64,000 bases of DNA from Devosia lacusdianchii (GTDB lineage Bacteria > Pseudomonadota > Alphaproteobacteria > Rhizobiales > Devosiaceae): contig NZ_CP092483.1 in the NCBI RefSeq assembly GCF_022429625.1, forward strand, positions 248,001 through 312,000, given 5' to 3'. This document shows positions 8,321 to 16,386 of this stretch, one piece after another; positions within the stretch are counted from its first letter, which is position 1; each line of letters starts with the position of its first letter. A model generated the notes under the pieces. It saw only the letters and a list, made by a program, of their open reading frames with translations, ran no database searches and was not told where the DNA came from. The translations under genes were made by a program, and so were the position numbers.

Positions 8321-9367
8321 TCAATCCTTCCAGTCGAACTGCGGCTGGGCCAGGTATTGCAGGTCTTCATTTTCGCGCGCGATGCGACGCAGCAGCAGGG
8401 TGCCAAGCTGGCGGCCGGCATCGACGAAGTCCTCGAACACGGTTTCGGCCCCCGGCTGGAACTGGGCGAACATCTGTGAGGCCTGCTTGCTGACCACATG
8501 GACAGACCGTCCCACGGTCTTGCCGGCCTGGTTGAGCCCACCAATGACCGCCAGAGCCGACACTTCCGACGCGCAAACCCAGCCATCTGGACCATCGGGG
8601 CGTTTGGAGCGCTTGGTCACATAATTGCGGATGGCGTCGGTCTGGCTGTGCAGCGTTACGTCGGCGGCGAATTCATGAGCGATGCCGGCTTCGGCAGCGG
8701 CCCGCGCCATGCCAGTCTTGAGGTGGTCGGTATAGGTCAGCGAGCTTTCTGGCAGGATGATGGAGACCTTCTTGCAGCCCTTGCTGACCAGCCGTTTCAC
8801 GGCACCATAGGCAAAGGCCTCATTGTCGAAATCGACAGAAGGATGCGCGTCGGGCCAGCGGCTGCGGCCATGGCTGACAAACGGAAAGTCGCTGTCGAGC
8901 AGAAAGCGAATGCGTTCGTCGAAGCTCTCGGCCTTGGAGAAGATGACGCCGTCGGCCATGCGGTTGCGCACAATGTGCCTGATGGGCTCCATCGGGTCGA
9001 CATTGCGAAACAGCGGGGTGATGACCAGGTGATAGGCCGTGTTGCGCATCGCCTCGGTGAGGCCGGCCACGATCAGCGTGCCGAAGCCGTAGATCTGTTC
9101 GTCCGGCTCAAGCACGAGAGAAATAACATTGGTGCGGCCGGTCTTGAGGCGCAATGCGGCGCGATCCGGCAGATAGCCGATCTCGGCGGCGATCTTCTGC
9201 ACACGGTCGCGCGTTTCCTGCGACAGTTCCGGGGCGTTGTTGAGGGCGCGCGAAATCGTGGTGACCGCAAAGCCGGTCATCGTCGCAATGGTCTTGAGCG
9301 TCGGCTTGCCTGACGGCTTCACCCCGCGCTTAGCGGTGTCGCTCGCCGGCCGGTCATCATCTGACAC
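8321..9367 (-). CDS. LacI family transcriptional regulator
   Basis: 348-residue LacI/GalR-type regulator. A helix-turn-helix and hinge occupy about residues 23-78 (TLKTIATMTGFAVTTISRALNN), followed by a periplasmic-binding-protein-like effector domain. The start is GTG 9367 with GAGGGG about eleven bases upstream; the 20-residue Lys- and Pro-containing extension before the HTH is unusual but continuous. It is convergent with the ABC-F gene, separated by only three bases, and no catabolic or transport gene is adjacent on its own strand. The regulated sugar therefore cannot be inferred. The 9.4-9.6 kb upstream region holds an inverted repeat that may be its operator. Confidence 0.9.
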   Translation of the reverse strand: MSDDDRPASDTAKRGVKPSGKPTLKTIATMTGFAVTTISRALNNAPELSQETRDRVQKIAAEIGYLPDRAALRLKTGRTNVISLVLEPDEQIYGFGTLIVAGLTEAMRNTAYHLVITPLFRNVDPMEPIRHIVRNRMADGVIFSKAESFDERIRFLLDSDFPFVSHGRSRWPDAHPSVDFDNEAFAYGAVKRLVSKGCKKVSIILPESSLTYTDHLKTGMARAAAEAGIAHEFAADVTLHSQTDAIRNYVTKRSKRPDGPDGWVCASEVSALAVIGGLNQAGKTVGRSVHVVSKQASQMFAQFQPGAETVFEDFVDAGRQLGTLLLRRIARENEDLQYLAQPQFDWKD

Positions 9368-9899
9368 TTTGATTCGTACCCCTCGACCCGCGATTTTCCT
9401 CGCGGTGACGCCTGTTGGAGACGGACATCACCAGATTGTCCGCTCCAGTTCAAGCTTTCCGGCGCAGGTCGCAAAATTGACGCGCGTACCTCAAATATGA
9501 CCAGAAAAGTCAGATTTCTTCCGTGAGACGAAAGTCGAGCAGTCTTTTTTCAGAAATCTGCATTCTTGGGTCGGCTGTGAGCTAGCAATCGGCAATGAAC
9601 GCGCCTATCTTGCCGGCATGCATCGGTACCTGCCGATGCAGCCCGCGTCGTCAACCAGCAGGAAAGGAATGAAGATGACTCTTTCGACTACCTTCACCAT
9701 CCATGCAGGTTGTTCCCTCGTACGCACCCACCTGCAAGGCGCCAAACGCTGGCAAGGGACCTGTCACTCGAAACGAATGTGACCTCCGTCACACCATCGT
9801 CTCAGACAACCGATAGAACCCCAGCGTTGCCGGCCAGGATGGAGCAAGCTTTGCCCATCTCCCTTTGGCCGTTCCGACGCGCAAGTGGAGAATCCACCC
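9368..9899. other. intergenic region upstream of the LacI gene
   Basis: 532 bases with no firm gene. It contains inverted copies of CAGATTTCT (about 9509-9517) and AGAAATCTG (about 9552-9560) around an A/T-rich stretch, an 8-bp stem-loop at 9619-9640 (TGCATCGG / CCGATGCA), and a possible 37-codon frame at 9669-9782. The LacI promoter and that of the small gene at 9900 should both be here. Confidence 0.5.
9669..9782 (+). CDS. possible small ORF, 37 codons
   Basis: ATG 9669 or ATG 9675 opens a 35-37-residue frame. A purine-rich AGGAAAGGA lies immediately upstream and is well spaced for the second ATG. The product is basic and polar, with no membrane segment or family I recognise. It follows the 9619-9640 stem-loop, so a leader-peptide role is conceivable. 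Support is only the ribosome-binding site and position. Confidence 0.25.
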   Translation: MKMTLSTTFTIHAGCSLVRTHLQGAKRWQGTCHSKRM

Positions 9900-10121
9900 A
9901 TGCAGGAAAGCAGTCTCGACAGGGCCAAGGCCCATAAGCCAATCGTCATAGAAGTCGCCGGTGAGCCGCTCGGCGTCGTCGTGCCGCATGCGGAAGGCTA
10001 CCGGTTTCTCGCCGTGAAGCTGCCGGCTTTTGCCATCGACGGTCAGCAGTTCGCGACCGTCGAGAAGGCCCATTTCGCCGTCTCCGAGGCGGTGCGCAAG
10101 GGCAATGCCGACGCTGCTTAG
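9900..10121 (+). CDS. small conserved-type protein of unknown function
   Basis: 73-residue soluble protein. The frame opens at GTG 9885, but ATG 9900 has GGAG nine bases before it and is the better start. It contains a hydrophobic beta-rich core (PIVIEVAGEPLGVVVP) and a C-terminal helix, without Cys or membrane segments. I do not recognise a named family; proteins of this size and composition occur as uncharacterised genes in Rhizobiales. It is convergent with the small genes at 10137-10476, with a 15-base gap. Confidence 0.6.
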   Translation: MQESSLDRAKAHKPIVIEVAGEPLGVVVPHAEGYRFLAVKLPAFAIDGQQFATVEKAHFAVSEAVRKGNADAA

Positions 10122-10136
10122 GCGTCGGCAACCAAT

Positions 10137-10343
10137 TTAGTCATCATTGGTGGCGTTGAGGTCTTCGGGTCTCGTGCCTTCCGCCATGGGCAGATCAACG
10201 GCTTCGAGGGCGTCGTCGATGGCATTGGCCAGCGCGTCGACATCGATGCGCGCCGCGCCGTCCAGCGCCTGGCGCTCCAGCTCGGCGGCAATCGCGGTGG
10301 CAATGGTCTGCCGCCGGGCCGGCTCCTCGCTATCCATTGCCAT
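10137..10343 (-). CDS. small acidic protein of unknown function
   Basis: 68 residues, acidic and helical (many Ala, Asp, Glu), with no cysteines or membrane segment. The frame extends to 10418, but ATG 10343 is preceded by GGAGGG ten bases upstream and starts inside the last codons of the membrane peptide gene 10330-10476, overlapping it by 14 bases in another frame. That arrangement implies translational coupling and a joint function. No family recognised. Confidence 0.6.
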   Translation of the reverse strand: MAMDSEEPARRQTIATAIAAELERQALDGAARIDVDALANAIDDALEAVDLPMAEGTRPEDLNATNDD

Positions 10344-10476
10344 CGATCGAAATCCCTCCGTCATCGACGCGCACCTCGATGCCGGGGCGGCTCTGCTGCT
10401 GATAAGTATAGATGCCAAAGGCTGCGATCGCGACCAGCAAAATGGCGATCACGGCATATAATCCATTGCGGCTCAT
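10330..10476 (-). CDS. 48-residue single-pass membrane protein
   Basis: Short gene with a textbook ribosome-binding site (AGGAG six bases before ATG 10476). The product has one membrane helix (about residues 6-22, YAVIAILLVAIAAFGIY) followed by a short hydrophilic tail containing RPGIEVRVDDGG, probably outside the cytoplasm. Its stop lies inside the start of the next small gene (14-base overlap). It follows phnN by about 50 bases on the same strand and may be an unrelated transcription unit. Function unknown. Confidence 0.7.
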   Translation of the reverse strand: MSRNGLYAVIAILLVAIAAFGIYTYQQQSRPGIEVRVDDGGISIDGNG

Positions 10477-10528
10477 GAGAACTCCTGACGCTTGTACCAA
10501 AGGTCAAACGCGGCAGGAGCAGACTGGT

Positions 10529-11095
10529 TCACTCGTTGGCGGCGATGGCGCGCAGCGCCATGACGAAGGCGGTGACGCCGATGGCGATCATGCCGGAATT
10601 GTCGATGATGACAGGCTCGATCCCCGCTGGCACTGGCGCACTCTCGCGTGCCAGCCGCGCCGTGATCTGGTCCCGGCTTTCCCGACCCCGCTCGATCAGC
10701 CTCTGGGCCCGTAGCGAGATTTCGGCCGTAATCAGCACCACCGCACAGGACGGATATTTGGCTCGCGCCTCGGCCACCACATGGCGTGAAACGTTGGCGA
10801 CCACGACCTTGCCCAGCGCCAGATCGGTATCGACGCTGAGGGGCAGGGCATAGCGCAGATTATGCGCATCCCAGGAGAGGGCGAAGCGTCCCGCTTCGTC
10901 GAGCTGCCGGAAAGCCTCGGCGTCTATGCTGTCATGGTCTTCGACCTCGACGTGGCTCGGCCGTGCCACGATTCGTCGCACGAAGGTGAAGCGCTTGTCG
11001 TTCTCGAGGGCATGACGGGCGCCAGCGATCAGCGTGTCCTTGCCGACCCCGGAAGGGCCAACGACCAGGACAAGTGAACCGAGCGGTCGCACCAT
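10529..11095 (-). CDS. phnN: ribose 1,5-bisphosphate phosphokinase PhnN
   Basis: 188-residue P-loop kinase of the guanylate-kinase fold that converts ribose 1,5-bisphosphate to PRPP in phosphonate catabolism. Walker A is GPSGVGKDT at residues 13-21, and the RRIVARP segment near residue 40 is characteristic of PhnN. The start lies five bases after the phnM stop, so the two are co-translated. Length and motifs are normal. PhnN plus PhnM form the end of the C-P lyase pathway; the core lyase genes phnGHIJKL are not in this window. Confidence 0.92.
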   Translation of the reverse strand: MVRPLGSLVLVVGPSGVGKDTLIAGARHALENDKRFTFVRRIVARPSHVEVEDHDSIDAEAFRQLDEAGRFALSWDAHNLRYALPLSVDTDLALGKVVVANVSRHVVAEARAKYPSCAVVLITAEISLRAQRLIERGRESRDQITARLARESAPVPAGIEPVIIDNSGMIAIGVTAFVMALRAIAANE

Positions 11096-11100
11096 ATGTG

Positions 11101-12228
11101 TCAGCTTACCCTCATGCCCTGTCGCCAGACGCCGCGGATCACCGGCAACCCACTCACCACCCGGACGCGAACCAGATCGGCGCGTTTGCCGATGGCGATC
11201 TCGCCCCGGTCGCTGAGGCCAGCGGCGATTGCCGGGTTACGCGTCACCATGGCCAGCGCTTCGGGCAGACCAAACCCCTCCACCCGCTGCGGCAGCACGA
11301 AGGCGGCCTGCAGCAAGGCAAACGGCACATAGTCCGAACTCAGAATGTCCAATAGTCCTGCCCGCACCAGATCGGTCGCCGAGATATTGCCCGAATGCGA
11401 CTTGCCGCGCACCACATTCGGCGCACCCATCAAAATTGCAAGCCCCCCGTCATGCGCAGCCGCGGCCGCTTCGAGCGTGGTGGGGAACTCGGCGATGGCA
11501 ACGCCGTCGGCCACCGCCTGTTCGACATGGGCCAGAGTGGCGTCGTCATGGCTGGCGAGAGCCAGACCCAGTTCGCGCGCCCGGCGCACGATGTGTTCGC
11601 GGTGAACAGCCGAATAGCGCTCGTGCTCGGCCTGGCGATCGACGATGAACTGCTCGAGTTCCTCGGACGTCCGCCCGACGCGGTAGAAGCGCTTGTAGTC
11701 TTCGATCGAGCGAAACTGGCGCTGCCCCGGTGTGTGATCCATCACTGAGGCGAGCCGGGTCTGCTTATTGGCGGCGAAGGCCTCGAACTGCTCGATCACA
11801 TCGTGGCTAGGCAATTCGCAGCGCAGATGAACGAAATGCTCAGCCCGCAGCCAGCCGGCTTCGCCGGCATGAGCGATGGCGCCGGTGAGCTTTTCGACAT
11901 GCGGCCCCATATCGGGCACGTCCTGGTCCGAGCCGATACGTACCGAATCGAACACCGTGGTGATACCGGAGCCGGCAATCTGCACATCATGGGCGTGAAG
12001 CGCCGCGATGGGATTCCAGAACACGCCGGTGCGCGGGCGATAATGGCTTTCCAGGTGATCGGTATGCAGCTCGATCAGGCCGGGGATGAGGTAGTCGCCC
12101 TCGAAGTCTTCGCCCGTCTGACCGCCGTCATCGATCGCCGCGATCGCGCCGCCGACTGCGGAGAGGCTGCCCTCGACAACCTCTTCGGCCAGAACGATGC
12201 GGGCATTATGAAAGGCTGTATCGGCCAT
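11101..12228 (-). CDS. phnM: alpha-D-ribose 1-methylphosphonate 5-triphosphate diphosphatase PhnM
   Basis: Amidohydrolase-fold enzyme, 375 residues, removing pyrophosphate from ribose 1-methylphosphonate 5-triphosphate. Metal-site signatures are visible: LIPGLIELHTDHLESH (residues 47-62, the PhnM version of HxH) and later MGAPNVVRGKSHSGN. It starts at ATG 12228, overlapping the stop of the upstream 2H-phosphoesterase-like gene as ATGA. Part of a three-gene operon ending in phnN. Confidence 0.93.
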   Translation of the reverse strand: MADTAFHNARIVLAEEVVEGSLSAVGGAIAAIDDGGQTGEDFEGDYLIPGLIELHTDHLESHYRPRTGVFWNPIAALHAHDVQIAGSGITTVFDSVRIGSDQDVPDMGPHVEKLTGAIAHAGEAGWLRAEHFVHLRCELPSHDVIEQFEAFAANKQTRLASVMDHTPGQRQFRSIEDYKRFYRVGRTSEELEQFIVDRQAEHERYSAVHREHIVRRARELGLALASHDDATLAHVEQAVADGVAIAEFPTTLEAAAAAHDGGLAILMGAPNVVRGKSHSGNISATDLVRAGLLDILSSDYVPFALLQAAFVLPQRVEGFGLPEALAMVTRNPAIAAGLSDRGEIAIGKRADLVRVRVVSGLPVIRGVWRQGMRVS

Positions 12229-12917
12229 CAGGCCGCTCCGAGCTTGAAGTCGGCAACACGGCGGAACGGCTTGCCTGCTTCGGGTTCGTGGAACAGTGAC
12301 AACCGGTCGAGCAGGATCGGCTCATCAAGCACCGGCCCGAACCAGGTCGATGCCGCCTGCGCGATATCGGCCGCATCATCGGCGCCAAGGCGATCGGTCA
12401 GCGTCATGTGAAAGCGGAACTCCTCGAACACATAGGGGTAGCCATAGGCATCGAGCAGCTCGATCTGCCGTTCGCTGAGCCCCCTGCTGGCGCGTGCGGC
12501 CCGATCCTTGATCGACATGGGCGCGCGGAAGTCGTCGAAGCTCTCCACCACATGGGCGGCGAAATCCTGCAACGCCTCGTTTTCGTCGACCAGCAACGCC
12601 AGAAAACCATCGAGCGAAGCCAGCCTCGGCTTGCCGAGGTCTACCGGCCGATGCTCGGCGACGAACTGGCTCAGGGCATCGCGTAGCGTGGCCTCCGTCA
12701 CGCCATCGACCAGGGCCATGGGCGACTTGATGGTGGCGTGGAAGCCGTAGCGATTAGCCGACTGCGTGAGGTTGAGCAGGCGGCTGCGATCGATACCGGC
12801 CACCGGGCCATCGAATACGTCGCCATCGCTGGCGTCGCGGCCGAGCCAGGTCGAGGCGCGCTCCCACAGATTGCTGGTGGCGGAAGGGGCAAAATAGATC
12901 GCGAATCGTTCGGTCAT
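12228..12917 (-). CDS. DUF1045 protein, 2H phosphoesterase-like, phosphonate cluster
   Basis: 229-residue protein of the DUF1045 type that accompanies phosphonate genes. Two HxT/S motifs, FHATIKSP near residue 60 and FHMTLT near residue 175, mark the 2H phosphoesterase fold, suggesting hydrolysis or ligation of a cyclic or nucleotide-like phosphate. The frame extends 17 codons further, but ATG 12917 has AAGGAG five bases upstream. It is first gene of the operon with phnM (ATGA overlap) and phnN. In the C-P lyase route a 5-phosphoribosyl 1,2-cyclic phosphate must be opened; PhnP normally does that, so this gene could act nearby, which is inference. Confidence 0.82.
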   Translation of the reverse strand: MTERFAIYFAPSATSNLWERASTWLGRDASDGDVFDGPVAGIDRSRLLNLTQSANRYGFHATIKSPMALVDGVTEATLRDALSQFVAEHRPVDLGKPRLASLDGFLALLVDENEALQDFAAHVVESFDDFRAPMSIKDRAARASRGLSERQIELLDAYGYPYVFEEFRFHMTLTDRLGADDAADIAQAASTWFGPVLDEPILLDRLSLFHEPEAGKPFRRVADFKLGAA

Positions 12918-13030
12918 CGGAACTCCTTGCCCTGCCGCTAGCGATAGTGTGTGTCGGTGGTTTGACACCCTGATGCTTCAATGCTGGCTATCCTTGCCAG
13001 CGCCGAATCGCAAGCCGAGAGAAAAGTAAG

Positions 13031-14284
13031 ATGGATCGCGACCTGCTTGACCAGATGTTCCGTCACGCCGTGGCCGAAGCTCAACCGGCGCTGGCCGTTC
13101 GGCTCAACCTGCCGCCGCGTCCCCTCGGGCGGACGGTCGTGGTGGGAGCCGGCAAAGCATCGGCGCAAATGGCCCGCGCCTTTGAGCAGGCCTGGGATGG
13201 CCCGCTTTCCGGGCTCGTCGTCACCCGCTATGGCTATGCGGAGGCATGCGATCGCATCGAGATCGTGGAGGCCGCGCACCCCGTCCCCGACGAAGCCGGC
13301 TTTCTTGCTGCCCGCCGCATTCTTGAAACCGTTTCGGGGCTGGGTCCTAACGACCTGGTCGTGGCGCTGATCTCGGGTGGCGGCTCGGCCCTGCTGCCGG
13401 CTCCGGCGGCCGGGCTGACCTTCGATGACGAGCAGGCGATCAACCGGACCCTGCTGGCATCCGGCGCGCCGATCGGGGTGATGAACCTCATCCGCAACCA
13501 GTTCTCCACCATCAAGGGCGGGCGCCTGGCTGCCCATTGCGCCCCGGCGCGGGTGGCGACGCTCGTCGTCTCAGACGTTCCCGGCGACGATCCGGCCCTG
13601 GTCGCCTCCGGCCCCACCATCCCGCTCGGCGGCAGCCGCGAACTGGCGCGCAAATATGCGACGCTCTACCGGCTCGACCTGCCCCCGCATGCCCAAAGCC
13701 TGCTCGCGGGAGAGGACAATCTGCCGCCGCGTCCCGATGATCAGGCCTTCGCCGGCAATACCGTGCGGACCATCGCCTCGGCGGCATTGTCGCTCGATGC
13801 AGCGGCGGCGCTGGCCCGCCAGAACGGCATGGAGGCCGCCATCCTCTCGGACTCGATCGAAGGGGAGGCCCGCGACGTGGCCCAAGTCCATGCCGCCATG
13901 GCGCGTGAAGTCGCGGTGCGCAATCGTCCCTTTGCCAAACCGGTTGTGCTGCTCTCGGGTGGCGAAACCACGGTGACCTTGCGCGGCAAGGGCAGGGGCG
14001 GGCGCAATGCCGAATTCCTGCTCGCCTTCGCCATCGCCATCGATGGCAGCGACGGCATCACCGCCCTGGCCGCCGATACCGATGGCATCGACGGCTCGGA
14101 AACCAATGCCGGCGCCTTTGCCGACGGCGGAACAGCCATGCGCCTGCGCCGCGCCGGCATCGACCCGCTCGCGGCATTAGCTAACAACGACGCCTATTCG
14201 GCCTTCGAGGCCATAGGCGACCTGCTGGTGACCGGTCCGACCGGCACCAATGTCAATGATTTCCGCGCAATTCTGGTGCGCTAG
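13031..14284 (+). CDS. glycerate 2-kinase, MOFRL/GckA-TtuD family
   Basis: 417-residue type II glycerate kinase, phosphorylating D-glycerate to 2-phosphoglycerate in serine-cycle, tartrate or hydroxypyruvate metabolism. Landmarks are VVVGAGKASAQMA near residue 37, the ISGGGSALLPAP loop near 115, VSDVPGDDP near 180, and the C-terminal MOFRL domain with LSGGETTVTLRGKGRGGRN. Transcribed away from the phosphonate operon across a 113-base shared promoter region. Older annotation often calls this family hydroxypyruvate reductase. Confidence 0.9.
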   Translation: MDRDLLDQMFRHAVAEAQPALAVRLNLPPRPLGRTVVVGAGKASAQMARAFEQAWDGPLSGLVVTRYGYAEACDRIEIVEAAHPVPDEAGFLAARRILETVSGLGPNDLVVALISGGGSALLPAPAAGLTFDDEQAINRTLLASGAPIGVMNLIRNQFSTIKGGRLAAHCAPARVATLVVSDVPGDDPALVASGPTIPLGGSRELARKYATLYRLDLPPHAQSLLAGEDNLPPRPDDQAFAGNTVRTIASAALSLDAAAALARQNGMEAAILSDSIEGEARDVAQVHAAMAREVAVRNRPFAKPVVLLSGGETTVTLRGKGRGGRNAEFLLAFAIAIDGSDGITALAADTDGIDGSETNAGAFADGGTAMRLRRAGIDPLAALANNDAYSAFEAIGDLLVTGPTGTNVNDFRAILVR

Positions 14285-14363
14285 AAAAAATCATACAAAT
14301 GCCCTTGGCAGACTGGGCCTACCTCTGTTCTATACGCCCGACTTTTCCGGGGAGCGCCGCACC

Positions 14364-15302
14364 ATGGCCAAACGCAGGATCGCCATTATCGGCGTCGGCA
14401 AGATCGCACAGGACCAGCACCTGCCGGTGATCGACAATTCCGATGACTTCGAGCTGGCCGCCACCGTCTCGACGCGCGGCCTCAGCCACAATGGCGCGCC
14501 GGTGTTCAAGACACCGGGCGAGCTTTACGCGGCCATGCCCGATGTATCGCTGGTATCGATCTGCACCCCGCCCGGCATCCGCCATCAATATGTCCGCGAG
14601 GCGCTCGACGCCGGCAAGGATGTGATGATGGAAAAGCCACCGACCACGACGATTTCCGAACTCGACGATCTGATCGCCCATGCAAGGCGGCTTGATCGCG
14701 TGCTCTACCAGACCTGGCATTCCCAATATAACGCTGCCGTCGACCGCACCAAGGCGCTGCTGGCCGAGGGGGGCGTCAAATCGGCCCGCATCGACTGGCG
14801 CGAAAGCGTGCGCAAATGGCATCCGGGCCAGGACTGGGTCTGGGAGCCGGGCGGGTTCGGCGTCTGCGATCCGGGCATCAATGCCTTCTCGATCTTCACC
14901 AAGGTCATGCCGTTCCCGGTCTTCGTCGAAAGCGCCAAGCTGACCTTCCCGGCCAACCGGCAGACCCCTGTCGATGTTGAGATAGGCTTCAAATCCGGCC
15001 AGATGCATAAGCCGGCCTTGTCCGCCGGTTTCAACTGGCTCGAGGAATCCGGGGAAGTCTGGACCATCCGCTTCGAGACTGGGACGGGCGACGTCATCAA
15101 GCTCGAAGGCGGCGGGCGCTCGCTCACCGTCAATGACCAGCTCGTCCTGCAGCATGGCGATGGCGAATATGCCGCCATGTACGACCACTTTGCCGGCCTT
15201 CTGGATCGACACGAAAGCGATGTCGATGCGGCCCCGCTTCGGCTGATGAGCGACGTGTTCCTGATGGGTGCACGCGAGAACGGGCCGGATTTCGAGTGGT
15301 AA
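14364..15302 (+). CDS. Gfo/Idh/MocA sugar 1-dehydrogenase (L-arabinose / D-galactose type)
   Basis: NAD(P)-dependent oxidoreductase, 312 residues. The Rossmann motif IAIIGVGKIAQDQHLP opens the protein, followed by ICTPPGIRHQ, the family Lys in MMEKPP, and WHPGQDWVWEPGGFGV with PGINAFSI, all shared with the Azospirillum-type L-arabinose 1-dehydrogenase and D-galactose 1-dehydrogenase. The likely reaction is oxidation of the aldose C1 to the lactone in non-phosphorylative pentose or galactose catabolism. The frame starts at 14250 inside the previous gene, but ATG 14364 has GGGGAG nine bases upstream. The remaining pathway enzymes are not adjacent. Confidence 0.85.
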   Translation: MAKRRIAIIGVGKIAQDQHLPVIDNSDDFELAATVSTRGLSHNGAPVFKTPGELYAAMPDVSLVSICTPPGIRHQYVREALDAGKDVMMEKPPTTTISELDDLIAHARRLDRVLYQTWHSQYNAAVDRTKALLAEGGVKSARIDWRESVRKWHPGQDWVWEPGGFGVCDPGINAFSIFTKVMPFPVFVESAKLTFPANRQTPVDVEIGFKSGQMHKPALSAGFNWLEESGEVWTIRFETGTGDVIKLEGGGRSLTVNDQLVLQHGDGEYAAMYDHFAGLLDRHESDVDAAPLRLMSDVFLMGARENGPDFEW

Positions 15303-15325
15303 GTTGAGGCGCGGGACTAACCGCC

Positions 15326-15407
15326 GTCACCCTCGGGCTTGCCCCGAGGGCGTTGCACTTCCCCATACCCGGCAAGTGTAGAGACCTCGGGTCAAGCCGA
15401 GGGTGAC
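15326..15407. repeat. REP-like palindromic pair, copy A
   Basis: Two inverted stem-loops, GTCACCCTCGGGCTTG... and ...GGTCAAGCCGAGGGTGAC, about 82 bases end to end with an inner CACTT / AAGTG pair. It lies between convergent genes and probably doubles as a transcription terminator. Same family as 22776-22857, 41415-41499 and 59888-60341. Confidence 0.85.
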
Positions 15408-15433
15408 GATCGAAGGTGGGGCACCCCTGTCCC

Positions 15434-16360
15434 CTACTTCCCCGCGTCGGTCAGCGCCTTCAGATCCGCGTCCGACAACTTGAGCCGGACGCCCTTGGCG
15501 AGGCTCTTGAGCTGCTCGACTGAGGTTGCCGAAGCGATTGGCGCCGTTACGCCCGGTTGCGCGACGAGCCAAGCCAGCGACACCTCTGCCGGGGTCGCAT
15601 CGTTGCGCTTGGCCACGACATCGAGTGCATCAAGAATCCGGAAGCCCCTCGCATTGAGATACTTCTCCATCCGCGTGCCGCGCGGACTCTTGGAAAAATC
15701 CTTGTCCGAACGATACTTGCCGGTGAGGAAACCTGCCGCCAGGCTGAAATAGGGGATGATGCCGATCTCCTCCTTGATGGCGAGGTCCTGCAATTCGCCC
15801 TCGAAGGTCGAACGGTCATAGAGATTGTACTCTGGCTGCTCGGTTTCGTAGCGCGGCAGCGATTTGACCACCGCGGTCTCATGGGCGTCACGGATCATAT
15901 CAGGGGTGAAATTGGACGAGCCGATCACCCGCACTTTGCCGGATCGGATCAGCAGGTCGAAGGCTTCGAGCGTTTCCTCATGCGGAGTGTCTGGGTCCGG
16001 ACGGTGGCTCTGGTACAGGTCGATATAGTCGGTCTGGAGCCGAAGCAGGCTGTCTTCTACTGCCTGTTTCACGTAAGCGGCCTTGAGCCCTTTCTTGCCA
16101 GGCGCCATCTCCGACCCAAGCTTGGTGAAGATATGCACCGCCTCGCGATTACTACGTGCCTTGAGCCATTCCCCGATCATGGTCTCGGATTTGCCCTTGC
16201 CGTAGACATCGGCGGTATCGATGGCGGTAAAACCCTCGTCCACGAAGGCGTCGAGCACCTTGAAGCCGGTGTTCTGGTCGACCGTCCAGCCGAAGACGTT
16301 GCCGCCAAAGACCAAGGGTTCGATGACGAGTTCACTGCGTCCGAGCGGGCGGCGGTCCAT
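15434..16360 (-). CDS. aldo/keto reductase
   Basis: 308-residue NADPH-dependent aldo/keto reductase with a TIM-barrel fold. The catalytic Asp-Tyr pair sits in AIDTADVYGKG, the Lys in HIFTKLG and the His in DLYQSHRPD; cofactor-binding GSSNF and QPEYNLYDR are present. The frame extends to 16438, but ATG 16360 follows GGAG at about seven bases and gives the family start DRRPLGRSELVIEPL. Substrate unknown; homologues reduce a range of aldehydes and sugars. It is followed downstream by the REP-like copy A. Confidence 0.9.
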   Translation of the reverse strand: MDRRPLGRSELVIEPLVFGGNVFGWTVDQNTGFKVLDAFVDEGFTAIDTADVYGKGKSETMIGEWLKARSNREAVHIFTKLGSEMAPGKKGLKAAYVKQAVEDSLLRLQTDYIDLYQSHRPDPDTPHEETLEAFDLLIRSGKVRVIGSSNFTPDMIRDAHETAVVKSLPRYETEQPEYNLYDRSTFEGELQDLAIKEEIGIIPYFSLAAGFLTGKYRSDKDFSKSPRGTRMEKYLNARGFRILDALDVVAKRNDATPAEVSLAWLVAQPGVTAPIASATSVEQLKSLAKGVRLKLSDADLKALTDAGK

Positions 16361-16386
16361 GATGCTTCTCCAATTGTGTCGTCTGG

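Noticed and set aside
15326..15407. Palindromic pairs considered as CRISPR repeats
   Set aside because: Only inverted pairs at scattered loci, no regular direct-repeat/spacer array and no cas genes.
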